Numbered from the stretch's first letter, positions 1 to 6,120 are shown. The stretch is 10,666 bases of DNA from UBA3210 sp002363635 (GCA_946641515.1 CAMPBT010000020.1:1-10666), one strand, 5' to 3'. Numbers and translations are program-made. The notes: generated by a model not told the origin, from the sequence alone.

Positions 1-782
1 CTATATTCGCATATATTTCTGTGAGGACACAAAACACTACAATAATATGTTTCAGAATTGTCCGGCAACCATACACTAGTTTTGTCAATTAAATTAATCG
101 TATCCTCAGCCCACTTAATAGTATCTTTATAATCATCTTCATTCCATGGAATAACAATTTCATCATTTTGCTTAAACAGATTCCATCGCAATTTATCAAC
201 TTTCCCATATTCTGCAATTATAGGCTTAGAGTACATATATAGTTGCTTTTTAAATTCTTCAAAATGACTAGCAGATTGTTTGCTAATTTCTCCATTTTTC
301 TTTTTCTTGATTGTTGAGCTCTTATGATCCGAGATAATTATGTCACCATTTTCTTTATCTCTTAATAATAAATCTATATAGCCTACAAAAGGTTTATCCA
401 AGATTTCAAAATGAATCTCTTTTTCAACTCCTAGTATTTCATATCTATCAAAGTCAAAATTGATGTTTTGGAAATATGACAAGCCTTGCTCATAATAAGC
501 TTCTGCTAAATCTACATACTTATTCCTTGGAAATTCATCTACAACAATTTCCTTCCATAATTCTGTAAATTTATCCTCTAAATCCCATATAGCTAAATTC
601 CCTTTTAAATACTCTTCTAAAACTTTATGGCAAACTGTTCCATATTCAGTAAAAGAAGAATTAGCTCCACGATTATCTTCGATATAAGTTAGATACCATT
701 CATAAGGACAATGATAATAAGAATTAAGTCTGCTAAAGCTCCATTGCATATTATCTAATATAAAATCTAATTCATTTTCCAT
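1..782 (-). CDS. RecB/Cas4-like PD-(D/E)XK nuclease with probable Fe-S cluster (3' end cut by window edge)
   Basis: An uninterrupted 260-codon frame runs off the window edge. It starts at an ATG preceded by a G6 SD (786-791). Seen in the protein: N-terminal SFSRLNSYYHCPYEWYL with Cys25; GTVCHKVLE (48-56), the Gx3Hx2LE element of RecB-type nucleases; GYID with Asp137; the D-x-K active-site pair SDHK (Asp152, Lys154); QLYMY (Gln180, Tyr184), the QxxxY motif; and C-terminal Cys248, Cys252 and Cys258. One early Cys plus three late Cys is the arrangement that holds a [4Fe-4S] cluster in the AddB/Cas4-type PD-(D/E)XK family (PDDEXK_1). By family it should be a metal-dependent exonuclease or nickase acting on DNA ends. 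In a phage block with dUTPase and a methyltransferase, a role in recombination or replication is likely (inference). The last codons and stop are not visible. Confidence 0.85.
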   Translation of the reverse strand, partial: MENELDFILDNMQWSFSRLNSYYHCPYEWYLTYIEDNRGANSSFTEYGTVCHKVLEEYLKGNLAIWDLEDKFTELWKEIVVDEFPRNKYVDLAEAYYEQGLSYFQNINFDFDRYEILGVEKEIHFEILDKPFVGYIDLLLRDKENGDIIISDHKSSTIKKKKNGEISKQSASHFEEFKKQLYMYSKPIIAEYGKVDKLRWNLFKQNDEIVIPWNEDDYKDTIKWAEDTINLIDKTSVWLPDNSETYYCSVLCPHRNICEY

Positions 783-785
783 ATA

Positions 786-791
786 CCCCCC
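786..791 (-). promoter_or_regulatory. G6 Shine-Dalgarno of the nuclease gene
   Basis: The coding strand reads AATAGGGGGG three bases before the ATG of the nuclease gene. The same run of six G with AATA or CATA before it precedes the genes starting at 2179 and 3283. This fixes the start codon and marks three genes sharing an unusual all-G ribosome binding site. Confidence 0.7.
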
Positions 792-793
792 TA

Positions 794-1114
794 TTAAAAA
801 AATGTTTCTCTCATATTGATTATATTTCTTTTTTCTATCATAAGTTTTTTGTCGTTGATTATAGAAGCAGGTTCATTGCACTTAAAAGACCTGCATATCT
901 GAGGTCTAACTTCATATATTTTACATTTATCTGTAGCTTTTGTTATGTCAAGAAATGGACAAGTTAATTCATACGCTGTATTCGTCATAGGAAAAGATGT
1001 CTTTTGTTCCTGGATATTATGCTCTTTAATATATGACTTAATTTTCTCTATTTCTGTTGTGGATAGTGGTAAAAGATTCCCACAACATTCCCCACACTTT
1101 TTACATTTCTTCAT
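794..1114 (-). CDS. YkgJ-family (CxxCxxCC) putative Zn/Fe-chelating protein, copy A
   Basis: The protein has 106 residues. The start was placed at the ATG (1114) that follows GGAGG by 8 bases; an upstream TTG in frame lies inside that SD and is rejected. Cysteines are C4, C7, C10 and C11 in KKCKKCGECCG, then C52 (LTCPF), C64, C74 and C79 in CKIYEVRPQICRSFKC. This eight-Cys layout, with the RPxxC element, is that of the YkgJ / UPF0153 'putative zinc- or iron-chelating domain' family. The metal and the biochemical role are unknown in the family. It lies just upstream of the nuclease gene, 11 bases away, so it is co-transcribed with it. A clear paralogue is at 2465-2872. It may be a small redox or metal protein, or may supply Fe-S or zinc to neighbours (inference only). 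Confidence 0.8.
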   Translation of the reverse strand: MKKCKKCGECCGNLLPLSTTEIEKIKSYIKEHNIQEQKTSFPMTNTAYELTCPFLDITKATDKCKIYEVRPQICRSFKCNEPASIINDKKLMIEKRNIINMRETFF

Positions 1115-1144
1115 TATCTGTTCCTCCAACAATTAATATAGTAA

Positions 1145-1486
1145 TTACTTTTTATATTCATTTCTAGCTTTAAATCCCTCTAAAATTCTTCTTCTCATTG
1201 CATCTGCATCTTCTTTGCTCAATGCTGACAAATCATAACTATTTTTTATTTTAGGAGAAAACTTTTTTATATTAGGGTTTCTACTACAAACTTCAACACC
1301 TTCCAAGATGGCTTTTACCCTTTCATTGTCTTCAGGTAAAATTTGTAAAATAGCTGCTATCCTATCTATATCGTCCAACAATTTAGCATCATTTAAACCT
1401 TTTAGAATACCAAATAAATCATGCATAATTGTTTCGTGATTTCCTGTAATCTCTGCATTATAATTTTCTGAATCGCTTTTAATCAT
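1145..1486 (-). CDS. hypothetical acidic phage protein, 113 aa
   Basis: I do not recognise this protein. The ATG follows AAGGAAGG by 8 bases, a good SD. The N-terminal half is acidic and helical-looking (for example LKGLNDAKLLDDIDRIAAILQILPEDNERVKAIL). It is followed by a short hydrophilic linker with CSRNPNIKKF and a C-terminal helix rich in D/E then R/K (SKEDADAMRRRILEGFKARNEYKK). There is no signal peptide, membrane segment or Cys pair pattern. It sits between the methyltransferase and YkgJ copy A, in the same transcription direction. The intergenic stretch to the methyltransferase stop (1487-1535) shows no clear promoter or terminator. A small helical protein that binds a partner or DNA is possible, but nothing shows it. 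Confidence 0.7.
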   Translation of the reverse strand: MIKSDSENYNAEITGNHETIMHDLFGILKGLNDAKLLDDIDRIAAILQILPEDNERVKAILEGVEVCSRNPNIKKFSPKIKNSYDLSALSKEDADAMRRRILEGFKARNEYKK

Positions 1487-1535
1487 TTTTTATTCCTTCC
1501 TTTCCATATTGCCTTAAACGTGGCTTTATATAGAT

Positions 1536-2179
<644 letters not shown>

Positions 2180-2185
2180 GTCAAT

Positions 2186-2191
2186 CCCCCC
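2186..2191 (-). promoter_or_regulatory. G6 Shine-Dalgarno deciding the methyltransferase start
   Basis: The coding strand reads CATAGGGGGGATTGAC immediately before the ATG at 2179, a spacing of six bases. This supports that ATG as the true start although it is out of frame with the catalytic body. The region between here and the upstream stop at 2235 shows only a poor promoter match. Confidence 0.75.
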
Positions 2192-2234
2192 TATGTAATC
2201 GTTTTAATAACTGTTTCCAAATATATACTCTTTA

Positions 2235-2444
2235 TTAAATATTAAATCTTGGAACTTCTGATTCTTCCCCTATTTCTTCAATCTTTGAAATTCCTGCTGT
2301 TGGAAATATTTCTCTTTTCTTATATCCACTTTGTGGAAAGCTATAAATTGAAACCCACAATCCATTAGATTCAATAAATGTTTTCTCCACCTTATTAATT
2401 GTAATCTTTTGTCCATTTGAGTAATAAATTGTTACCTTTCTCAT
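2235..2444 (-). CDS. hypothetical small beta-rich protein, 69 aa
   Basis: The protein is not recognised. The start is set by AGAGGAGAGGA seven bases or so before the ATG. It begins with alternating hydrophobic residues (KVTIYYSNGQKITINKV), continues with WVSIYSFPQSGY and a KKREIFPTAGISKIEEIGEESE tail. This pattern suggests a small beta barrel or sheet. It has no Cys motif, membrane segment or signal peptide. It lies between YkgJ copy B and the methyltransferase, on the same strand, with a 55-base gap to the methyltransferase start. Confidence 0.7.
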   Translation of the reverse strand: MRKVTIYYSNGQKITINKVEKTFIESNGLWVSIYSFPQSGYKKREIFPTAGISKIEEIGEESEVPRFNI

Positions 2445-2464
2445 ACTTATCCTCTCTCCTCTAT

Positions 2465-2872
2465 CTAAAAAAATTCATTTTCTACTAAAACGATTCGATA
2501 TGTTTCTTTTTTGTTGTTTCTTGCCAATTCCATATATGCTTTAGCAGGATTATTACACATAAAATATTTGCATATATCCGGTCTCACTTCGTATATATTG
2601 CACTTGTGAGTCCTCTTAGTTAAGTCGCAAAAAGGGCATACTAGCATTAAACATTTTGTTCTTGTTGGAAAAAAATTTGCTGCTTTTTTTATATTGTGTG
2701 TTTTTATATACGCCTTAATTCTCTTAATTTCAGACTCGCTCATTATTAATTTATGTCCACAGCATTCCCCACATTCTGAACATTTGCCATTGCATGTATT
2801 ATCAACTATATCATTTAATCCATTCTTTTCATGTTGTTCATAATCGCCTAAACTTGAAATAATAAAACTCAT
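2465..2872 (-). CDS. YkgJ-family (CxxCxxCC) putative Zn/Fe-chelating protein, copy B
   Basis: The protein has 135 residues and is a paralogue of the product of 794-1114. The shared core is CSECGECCG (C31, C34, C37, C38), an amphipathic stretch ending in IK-HNI, LVCPF (C79), and CNIYEVRPDICKYFMC (C91, C101, C106). Extra cysteines not in copy A are C27, C74 and C82. It also has an N-terminal extension of about 27 residues. The ATG at 2872 has only a weak SD, so the exact start is uncertain; the conserved domain begins near residue 27. The family role is unresolved beyond predicted metal chelation. Two diverged copies within 1.4 kb, flanking the methyltransferase, suggest duplication followed by specialisation. 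Confidence 0.8.
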   Translation of the reverse strand: MSFIISSLGDYEQHEKNGLNDIVDNTCNGKCSECGECCGHKLIMSESEIKRIKAYIKTHNIKKAANFFPTRTKCLMLVCPFCDLTKRTHKCNIYEVRPDICKYFMCNNPAKAYMELARNNKKETYRIVLVENEFF

Positions 2873-2893
2873 ACTTTTAAACCGAGAATTACC

Positions 2894-3283
2894 TTATAAT
2901 ATACTAGGTATATCCTTTATCCTTTTAATTATTAATGATTTAGCTTCAAAATTATCAAGGTTTAAATAACAATTTGATAGAATATCTATAACTGTTTCTT
3001 TGTATATAATTTCATTACATTTATCAGATACTTCATTGGTAATTATATTACTAATATTTAATAGCTTTTCTTCTGCAGTATTATCCTTATTTTGTAATTC
3101 ATATAATATATTTGCAAACATTCTTTCATAATTTGCATTCACAATTGTTACTGTAGGAGCAAAGCACTCCATTACCGCCTTAACAATTTCAGCCTCATTT
3201 ACCAACTCTTTTTGGTAATTGCATTTTTTATATCTCTTCTCCATTACAGCATTTAATTTGTCTGCATCTATAATTCTTCCCAT
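2894..3283 (-). CDS. hypothetical phage protein with N-terminal 'IDADKL' motif, 129 aa
   Basis: The ATG is preceded by a G6 SD (3295-3300), though at a long spacing of 11 bases. The N-terminus MGRIIDADKLNAVM and the later FAPTVTIV match the 'RLIDADxL...APTV' layout I know from small uncharacterised proteins of Clostridia phages and prophages; the function is not known. The remainder is helical and rich in Asn, Glu and Ile (KLLNISNIITNEVSDKCNEI), with isolated Cys and no membrane segment. It follows the dUTPase gene in the same operon, with a 29-base gap. Confidence 0.7.
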   Translation of the reverse strand: MGRIIDADKLNAVMEKRYKKCNYQKELVNEAEIVKAVMECFAPTVTIVNANYERMFANILYELQNKDNTAEEKLLNISNIITNEVSDKCNEIIYKETVIDILSNCYLNLDNFEAKSLIIKRIKDIPSIL

Positions 3284-3294
3284 AAAATTTTTAT

Positions 3295-3300
3295 CCCCCC
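3295..3300 (-). promoter_or_regulatory. G6 Shine-Dalgarno of the IDAD-motif gene
   Basis: The coding strand reads AATAGGGGGG 11 bases before the ATG at 3283. It is the third occurrence of this G6 element in the left part of the window. The spacing is longer than the optimum, so translation may be weaker. Confidence 0.55.
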
Positions 3301-3312
3301 TATTAAGCTATT

Positions 3313-3732
3313 TTATCTACCTGAAGAACCGAAACCGTCTACCCCTCGTTCAGTAACTTCATTAAAATCCTCAACTAAACATAGTTCTTCATATAAATGC
3401 GGTGTAATCACTATTTGAGAAATTTTATCCCCTCTGTTAAACATATAATCGTTATCCCCATGATTATATAACTTAACTCTTATTGATCCTTGATATCCGC
3501 TATCAATCAATCCTGTACTAGTAATATCATGCTTAACGTTTAAACCTGATTTAGATATCAAAACTCCGCAATAACCTACCGGAATTTTAAAACAAACCCC
3601 TGTATCAATAACTGCCGTATCGCGTCCTTTAATTAAAAAATCTATTGGTGTATATAAATCAAAACCAGCATCATTTAAATGTGCTTTTGTTGGCATGTAC
3701 GCTCCCTTATTTAATTTAACTTCTATTGCCAT
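3313..3732 (-). CDS. dut: deoxyuridine 5'-triphosphate nucleotidohydrolase (trimeric dUTPase)
   Basis: This cytosolic enzyme hydrolyses dUTP to dUMP and pyrophosphate, keeping uracil out of DNA and feeding dTMP synthesis. The protein has 139 residues, normal for a trimeric dUTPase. All five motifs are visible: I DAGFDLYT (21-28), II PVGYCGVLISKSGL (51-64), III GLIDSGYQGSIRVKLYN (74-90, catalytic Asp77, uracil-stacking Tyr80), IV RGDKISQIV (100-108), V ERGVDGFGSSGR (128-139). Motif II has Lys where many homologues have Arg (SKSGL), a variant I know from Firmicutes phage enzymes. The ATG at 3732 overlaps the stop of the upstream gene as TAATG with GGAGGG six bases ahead, so a longer in-frame start at 3771 is rejected. 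The two genes are translationally coupled. Confidence 0.97.
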   Translation of the reverse strand: MAIEVKLNKGAYMPTKAHLNDAGFDLYTPIDFLIKGRDTAVIDTGVCFKIPVGYCGVLISKSGLNVKHDITSTGLIDSGYQGSIRVKLYNHGDNDYMFNRGDKISQIVITPHLYEELCLVEDFNEVTERGVDGFGSSGR

Positions 3733-4130
3733 TATTTCCCTCCACTTAAAAAATAATCGTCTAATTCGCACTTAAATCCTATTTCTTCTTCCATTGCTTC
3801 TTTAACATCTGCCCAATTCAAGTCCTTTGATAAAAGTTGTTTTGAGTTTTCTATGTATTTATCAGTGAATCGCTTGACTCTCTCTTTACCGAAGCCAAAT
3901 TCATCACGCAAAACGAATACACTCATTAGCATTATTGTTGATAGCATATTATCTTGAATTTCCTTTAATGCTTCGCCAACGTCTTTCATATCACACGCTA
4001 ATGGAATTTTGTATTTACATCTGAATTCAACTTCTTCTCTTAGAGCTTCTATTCCTTTATTTTCTGCAATTTCCAACCCCCTTTGTATTCCTGATAATCT
4101 AGCTTGTTCTTCTTTACTTATTTTACTCAT
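3732..4130 (-). CDS. conserved phage protein of unknown function, 132 aa
   Basis: It starts SKISKEEQARLSGIQRGLEI and contains MLSTIMLMSVFVLRDEFGFGKERVKRFTDKY in the middle. I recognise the overall pattern (N-terminal 'S-K-EQARL-GI' helix, central 'DEFGFGK-R--RF-D' segment) from uncharacterised small proteins of Clostridia prophages, often near replication or nucleotide-metabolism genes. The function is unknown. It is predicted mostly helical and lacks a signal peptide; the central hydrophobic stretch is too short and charged around its edges for a confident membrane helix. The ATG at 4130 follows GGTGGG; a GTG at 4139 in frame overlaps that SD and is less likely. Its stop shares one base with the dUTPase start, so the two are coupled. 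It is the first gene after the 137-base regulatory gap. Confidence 0.75.
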   Translation of the reverse strand: MSKISKEEQARLSGIQRGLEIAENKGIEALREEVEFRCKYKIPLACDMKDVGEALKEIQDNMLSTIMLMSVFVLRDEFGFGKERVKRFTDKYIENSKQLLSKDLNWADVKEAMEEEIGFKCELDDYFLSGGK

Positions 4131-4157
4131 ATTTCCCACCTTATTTTTGCTTTGTTA

Positions 4158-4186
4158 TTGACATTAGGAATCAAAACAGCTATATT
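4158..4186 (+). promoter_or_regulatory. near-consensus sigma-A-type promoter pointing against all genes
   Basis: On the + strand TTGACA (4158-4163) is followed after exactly 17 bases by TATATT (4181-4186): a perfect -35, a five-of-six -10 and the optimal spacing. Transcription would begin near 4193 and run rightward, antisense to the gene block. No + strand protein gene follows. It may drive a small RNA (see 4193-4255). Chance occurrence in AT-rich DNA is possible, but both the fit and the position in one of the few gaps argue for function. Confidence 0.5.
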
Positions 4187-4192
4187 ATACAT

Positions 4193-4255
4193 GTATTTAT
4201 ATATTTCTTTTATTGCTGTGATTCACATTCCCCCCGTGGCTCACAGCTTTTCTCT
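4193..4255 (+). ncRNA. candidate short antisense-strand RNA with C6 loop hairpin
   Basis: This entry is inferred from three aligned elements on the + strand: the promoter at 4158-4186, a start near 4193, and a hairpin followed by a T-rich run (about 4248-4260). The transcript would be about 60 bases: a U-rich leader and one stem-loop whose loop is AUUCCCCCC. C-rich loops are how several Firmicute small RNAs pair with Shine-Dalgarno sequences, and three genes downstream in the minus-strand operon carry G6 SDs. On the minus strand the same loop reads GGGGGGAATGTG and could instead be an SD of a micro-ORF, so this call is tentative. Confidence 0.3.
4215..4251 (+). terminator. stem-loop followed by T run (possible rho-independent terminator on + strand)
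   Basis: GCTGTGA (4215-4221) pairs with TCACAGC (4241-4247). The stem continues inward past a mismatch through CAC (4224-4226) and GTG (4236-4238), leaving the nine-base loop ATTCCCCCC. TTTTCTCTTGTTT follows on the + strand. In the minus direction the bases after the stem are AATAAAAG, not T-rich, so it does not look like a terminator for the main operon. Confidence 0.45.
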
Positions 4256-4270
4256 TGTTTCACGTGACAC
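4217..4270. repeat. cluster of GTGA/TCAC dyads (operator-like)
   Basis: Three dyads fall within 54 bases: TGTGATTCACA (4217-4227, perfect 5+1+5), GTGGCTCAC (4236-4244), and GTTTCACGTGACAC (4257-4270, palindromic at 12 of 14 positions around TCACGTGA). The first two are spaced 18 bases apart start to start. Repeated related palindromes downstream of a promoter are typical of repressor operators. Part of the dyad symmetry also forms the hairpin described separately, so protein binding and RNA folding cannot be told apart here. Confidence 0.35.
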
Positions 4271-4276
4271 ATATTT

Positions 4277-4573
4277 TTACTCTATTATATCACTATATTT
4301 AGATATTATATTATATATTGAAGAAAAACAAGTGTCATTACATCTTTTACATCGAATATCATCATTAGACATATTTACGCATTTCTCGTATTCCTTTATA
4401 TCGTTTATAATTTTCTTCCAGGCTGTTAGGCTCTTCACTGCAACAGTTAACATTTCTAACTCTTCCATATCTGTTAATCTATTTTCACATTCATGACAAT
4501 TAGTATCACAAACAGTACTAATACACTCCATCTGTTTGTAAATATTCCTTATAATTTTATTAACATCACTCAT
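4277..4573 (-). CDS. hypothetical cysteine-rich protein, 98 aa
   Basis: It is not a recognised family. The ATG is preceded by AAAGGAGAGAG about 9 bases away, a strong SD. The first half has CISTVCDTNCHEC, the second IRCKRCNDTC. These give a spaced set of six or more Cys/His that could bind one or two zinc ions. Between them lies a helical segment (MEELEMLTVAVKSLTAWKKI). It is the last gene before the 4140-4276 gap. A long + strand open frame overlapping it is a shadow. The function is unknown; a zinc-stabilised small phage effector is a guess. Confidence 0.7.
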   Translation of the reverse strand: MSDVNKIIRNIYKQMECISTVCDTNCHECENRLTDMEELEMLTVAVKSLTAWKKIINDIKEYEKCVNMSNDDIRCKRCNDTCFSSIYNIISKYSDIIE

Positions 4574-4597
4574 TGTTATATCTCTCTCCTTTATTAA

Positions 4598-4792
4598 TTA
4601 GATTGTATTTGAATCTTTGCAATACTTTATTATTTTTTCTGTACAGTTATGGCAAACATCTAGTTTAGTACACCCAGATTCATATATCTTGATTTTTAGA
4701 CTTGTTTTTCTTGGGTGATATCCACTATCACCTAGATACATGATTTGTGGTGAAAAAGCCTGTCCGCATATATCACAAACTATTGCTCTCAT
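4598..4792 (-). CDS. small zinc-ribbon-like protein, 64 aa
   Basis: Two CxxC knuckles are visible, C6-D-I-C9 at the N-terminus and C47-H-N-C50 near the C-terminus, with extra C41 and C58. The arrangement MRAIVCDICG...VCHNC fits a small zinc ribbon. The intervening segment is basic with alternating hydrophobics (TSLKIKIYESG). The SD is a GGGG about 12 bases upstream, so translation may be modest. The neighbours are also tiny genes, with 21 bases to the upstream stop. It may bind nucleic acid or protein; no function can be assigned. Confidence 0.7.
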   Translation of the reverse strand: MRAIVCDICGQAFSPQIMYLGDSGYHPRKTSLKIKIYESGCTKLDVCHNCTEKIIKYCKDSNTI

Positions 4793-4813
4793 TTAATTAT
4801 ATCCCCATTTGCT

Positions 4814-4945
4814 TTATAATTCATTCTGTTCTGCTAACCATTTCATATAAATGTCTGTTGCTATTTTCTTTGCATGTTCTTCGTCTTTTGCTTCCACAAA
4901 GACTTCTGCTCTACCGCTCCACTTATCTCTGTAAACTTTACTTAT
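4814..4945 (-). CDS. 43-codon gene with ATA in the start position
   Basis: After an in-frame TAA (4946-4948) the frame reads ATA-AGT-AAA-GTT-TAC and continues for 43 codons to TAA at 4814. The encoded protein is SKVYRDKWSGRAEVFVEAK followed by DEEHAKKIATDIYMKWLAEQNEL: plausible composition, a W-containing beta start and a long C-terminal helix, with good packing between neighbours (13 bases after the upstream stop, 21 before the next start). An SD-like GAAAGGGG lies three bases before the ATA. There is no ATG/GTG/TTG before a GTG at codon 17, which lacks an SD. So either ATA is a rare start, or an ATG has mutated to ATA and the gene is silenced, or there is a base error. The function is unknown. 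Confidence 0.5.
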   Translation of the reverse strand: MSKVYRDKWSGRAEVFVEAKDEEHAKKIATDIYMKWLAEQNEL

Positions 4946-4958
4946 TTACCCCTTTCAT

Positions 4959-5252
4959 TTAATGACGACTAGGCACCTGGTGCCATTTTGAGCTATAGCT
5001 ATGTTCTAATCTATCTAAATCATTTTCAATCTTCTCTATCTGCTCATTTTGGGCTGTAATTCCATCAGCGATTATTGCCAATGATTTAGCAATATCAAGA
5101 AGTGCCGCTGTTCTAGTTCGCTCTTTTATGGCATCTTCGTTAAATGGCCCTGGTTCACGAATTATTTCTTTTACAGACTTAAACATTTTACTTGTTTTTT
5201 CTAATTCATTTATATTCTCAATCATTTTATTTGTCTCTTCTAATTTACTCAT
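4959..5252 (-). CDS. hypothetical helical/coiled-coil phage protein, 97 aa
   Basis: It is almost entirely helical with heptad-like spacing. The N-terminal SKLEETNKMIENINELEKT and the C-terminal NEQIEKIENDLDRLEH both look like coiled coils. Between them lies ERTRTAALLDIAKSLAIIADGI, a segment I have seen in small uncharacterised phage proteins, usually as a membrane-peripheral or oligomerisation helix. GAGG is found about 11 bases before the ATG. The gene starts three bases after the upstream stop, so the two are probably coupled. There are no cysteines. The function is unknown; self-association is likely from the sequence. Confidence 0.75.
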   Translation of the reverse strand: MSKLEETNKMIENINELEKTSKMFKSVKEIIREPGPFNEDAIKERTRTAALLDIAKSLAIIADGITAQNEQIEKIENDLDRLEHSYSSKWHQVPSRH

Positions 5253-5255
5253 TAT

Positions 5256-5672
5256 TTACTTATCCTCGCTTTCTCTCTTATATGGTGCGTTCCACCAACC
5301 CTTATAAAAATATGCTGGAAAAATAGACTTTCCATTACAAAACGTAAACATATGTAATATTTCTGTTTCCCCCTCTCTTATAGGACTACCAAACATAGTC
5401 TTTATCATATCTCCATTTGTTGCCCCATCTGGAATTCTAATTGTTGGACTTTCTCGCACCATTTCCTCAAAGATGTTATCATCTAAGGCTGTCCCTTCTA
5501 TTTTTGCTAATATCTCGTCTACATGCTCTTTGACTTGCATAGGCGTATCAGTATTTGATGTATATACACAAGTTTTATCTCCATCTTCTGTTAATTGTAT
5601 AATAGTATCTGCTCTAACATATGTTTTAGTATCACTACAATAAGTTAGTGACACAAATTTAATTTTCTCCAT
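5256..5672 (-). CDS. phage protein with RIPDGATNGDMI...WWNAPYK module (copy A)
   Basis: The protein has 138 residues. The C-terminal half carries TIRIPDGATNGDMIKTMFG (about residues 77-95) and ends GWWNAPYKRE. This pairing recurs at 7049-7345 and in many uncharacterised small proteins of Clostridia phages. The N-terminal part differs: KFVSLTYCSDTKTYVRADTII then IIQLTEDGDKTCVYTSNTDT, beta-rich. The ATG at 5672 lies inside the last codons of the upstream gene (14-base overlap) and follows AGAGGTAG. The nucleotide block encoding the WWNAPYK end (5279-5298) is identical over 20 bases to that of copy B. The function is unknown. Confidence 0.78.
   Translation of the reverse strand: MEKIKFVSLTYCSDTKTYVRADTIIQLTEDGDKTCVYTSNTDTPMQVKEHVDEILAKIEGTALDDNIFEEMVRESPTIRIPDGATNGDMIKTMFGSPIREGETEILHMFTFCNGKSIFPAYFYKGWWNAPYKRESEDK
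5279..5298. repeat. 20-base identical block with 7069-7088 (WWNAPYK coding)
   Basis: The bases encoding the terminal W-W-N-A-P-Y-K of the two RIPDGATNG genes are identical over 20 positions. Flanking codons differ, so the identity reflects recent exchange or strong constraint on this short end rather than a duplicate of the whole gene. Confidence 0.8.
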
Positions 5673-5868
5673 CTGAATCTACCTCTTCCGTTTCATACAT
5701 CCAAGCCTCAAAACCAACAATGCTAAATTTCTTTCCGCATTTGTCACACTTTACAATCTGAATATCGCCCGTGTAACAATCTACTATTTCATCTCCAATC
5801 CAAGTATCTTCAAACGTTGGTTCATATTCCGCATAGCAATGAGGACATACTATATTTTGATCTATCAT
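5659..5868 (-). CDS. small zinc-ribbon protein, 69 aa
   Basis: The start is taken as the ATG at 5868, in an ATGA overlap with the stop of the upstream gene; a longer frame upstream of it is just the other frame of that gene. The sequence begins MIDQNIVCPHCYAEYEPTFE and contains VKCDKCGKKFSIVGFEAWMY. CPHC and CDKC, spaced about 31 residues apart, make a standard two-knuckle zinc ribbon. The ends are acidic (EEVDSDGEN). Such ribbons bind nucleic acid or mediate protein contacts; which applies here is unknown. It is translationally coupled on both sides. Confidence 0.8.
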   Translation of the reverse strand: MIDQNIVCPHCYAEYEPTFEDTWIGDEIVDCYTGDIQIVKCDKCGKKFSIVGFEAWMYETEEVDSDGEN

Positions 5869-5898
5869 TCTTCTAACACCCCGCAATCTTTTAATGCT
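5862..5898. repeat. 37-base repeat spanning an ATGA gene junction (copy 1)
   Basis: Matches 8612-8648 with two mismatches. It covers the codons ALKDCGVLEE and the stop of one gene plus the first codons of the next. The upstream genes are paralogues, but the downstream genes are unrelated (zinc ribbon here, GMEMP cysteine protein at the other copy). Confidence 0.85.
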
Positions 5899-6116
5899 CT
5901 GTTGTAACCTGCTCTTTCCCAAAAGTCCTCTACTGTAATTCTTTTTAGCTTACCTCTTGGCTCTGGTGCTTTCATAATGTTTTCGATTGTAAAACTATAC
6001 TTTGCATTTTCATTACTAGGATATTCTTCATATCCTGCAAATATTGTATCTTTCATTTTTTCGATTATATCTTCTGACAGTTCATCACCACTTTCAATTA
6101 GTACTAAATATTTCAT
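5865..6116 (-). CDS. hypothetical protein, MKYxVxIxS...GYNxALKDCGVLEE family (copy A), 83 aa
   Basis: The protein is paralogous to the product of 8615-8833. Shared elements are MKY-V-I-S-DELSED at the start, NA-Y---I--I--APEP in the middle and GYN-ALKDCGVLEE at the end. This copy has about 11 more residues in two indels (GYEEYPSN and the KRITVEDFWERA region). The AGY/GYNxAL helix near the C-terminus resembles the 'G-N-A---C' helix seen in many phage proteins that precede Cys-rich genes. SD AAAGGA lies upstream; the start is 4 bases after the previous stop, and the stop overlaps the next start as ATGA. The function is unknown. Confidence 0.75.
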   Translation of the reverse strand: MKYLVLIESGDELSEDIIEKMKDTIFAGYEEYPSNENAKYSFTIENIMKAPEPRGKLKRITVEDFWERAGYNRALKDCGVLEE

Positions 6117-6120
6117 TCTT

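Noticed and set aside
2192..2234. Possible minus-strand promoter ahead of the methyltransferase (TTGGAA-N17-TACATA)
   Set aside because: Matches are four of six and three of six; too weak in AT-rich DNA.
3525..3560. dUTPase motif II with Lys instead of Arg (SKSGL)
   Set aside because: I first took it as a lost key residue, but this variant is usual in Firmicutes phage dUTPases and all other motifs are intact.
4127..4192. 21-codon minus-strand frame ending in an ATGA overlap with the start at 4130
   Set aside because: The coupling is suggestive, but there is no G-rich SD before its ATG and the stretch is short; left as possible chance.
4197..4226. Nine-codon micro-ORF on the minus strand (GTG start) behind GGGGGG
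   Set aside because: The spacing is only three bases and the peptide is nondescript; it is kept as the main alternative reading of the hairpin loop, not as a gene.
4104..4496. 130-codon open frame on the + strand downstream of the + strand promoter
   Set aside because: It is antisense to two well-supported minus-strand genes, has a membrane-like composition typical of AT-rich shadows (runs of F, S, I, Y) and no SD; it also begins upstream of the promoter.
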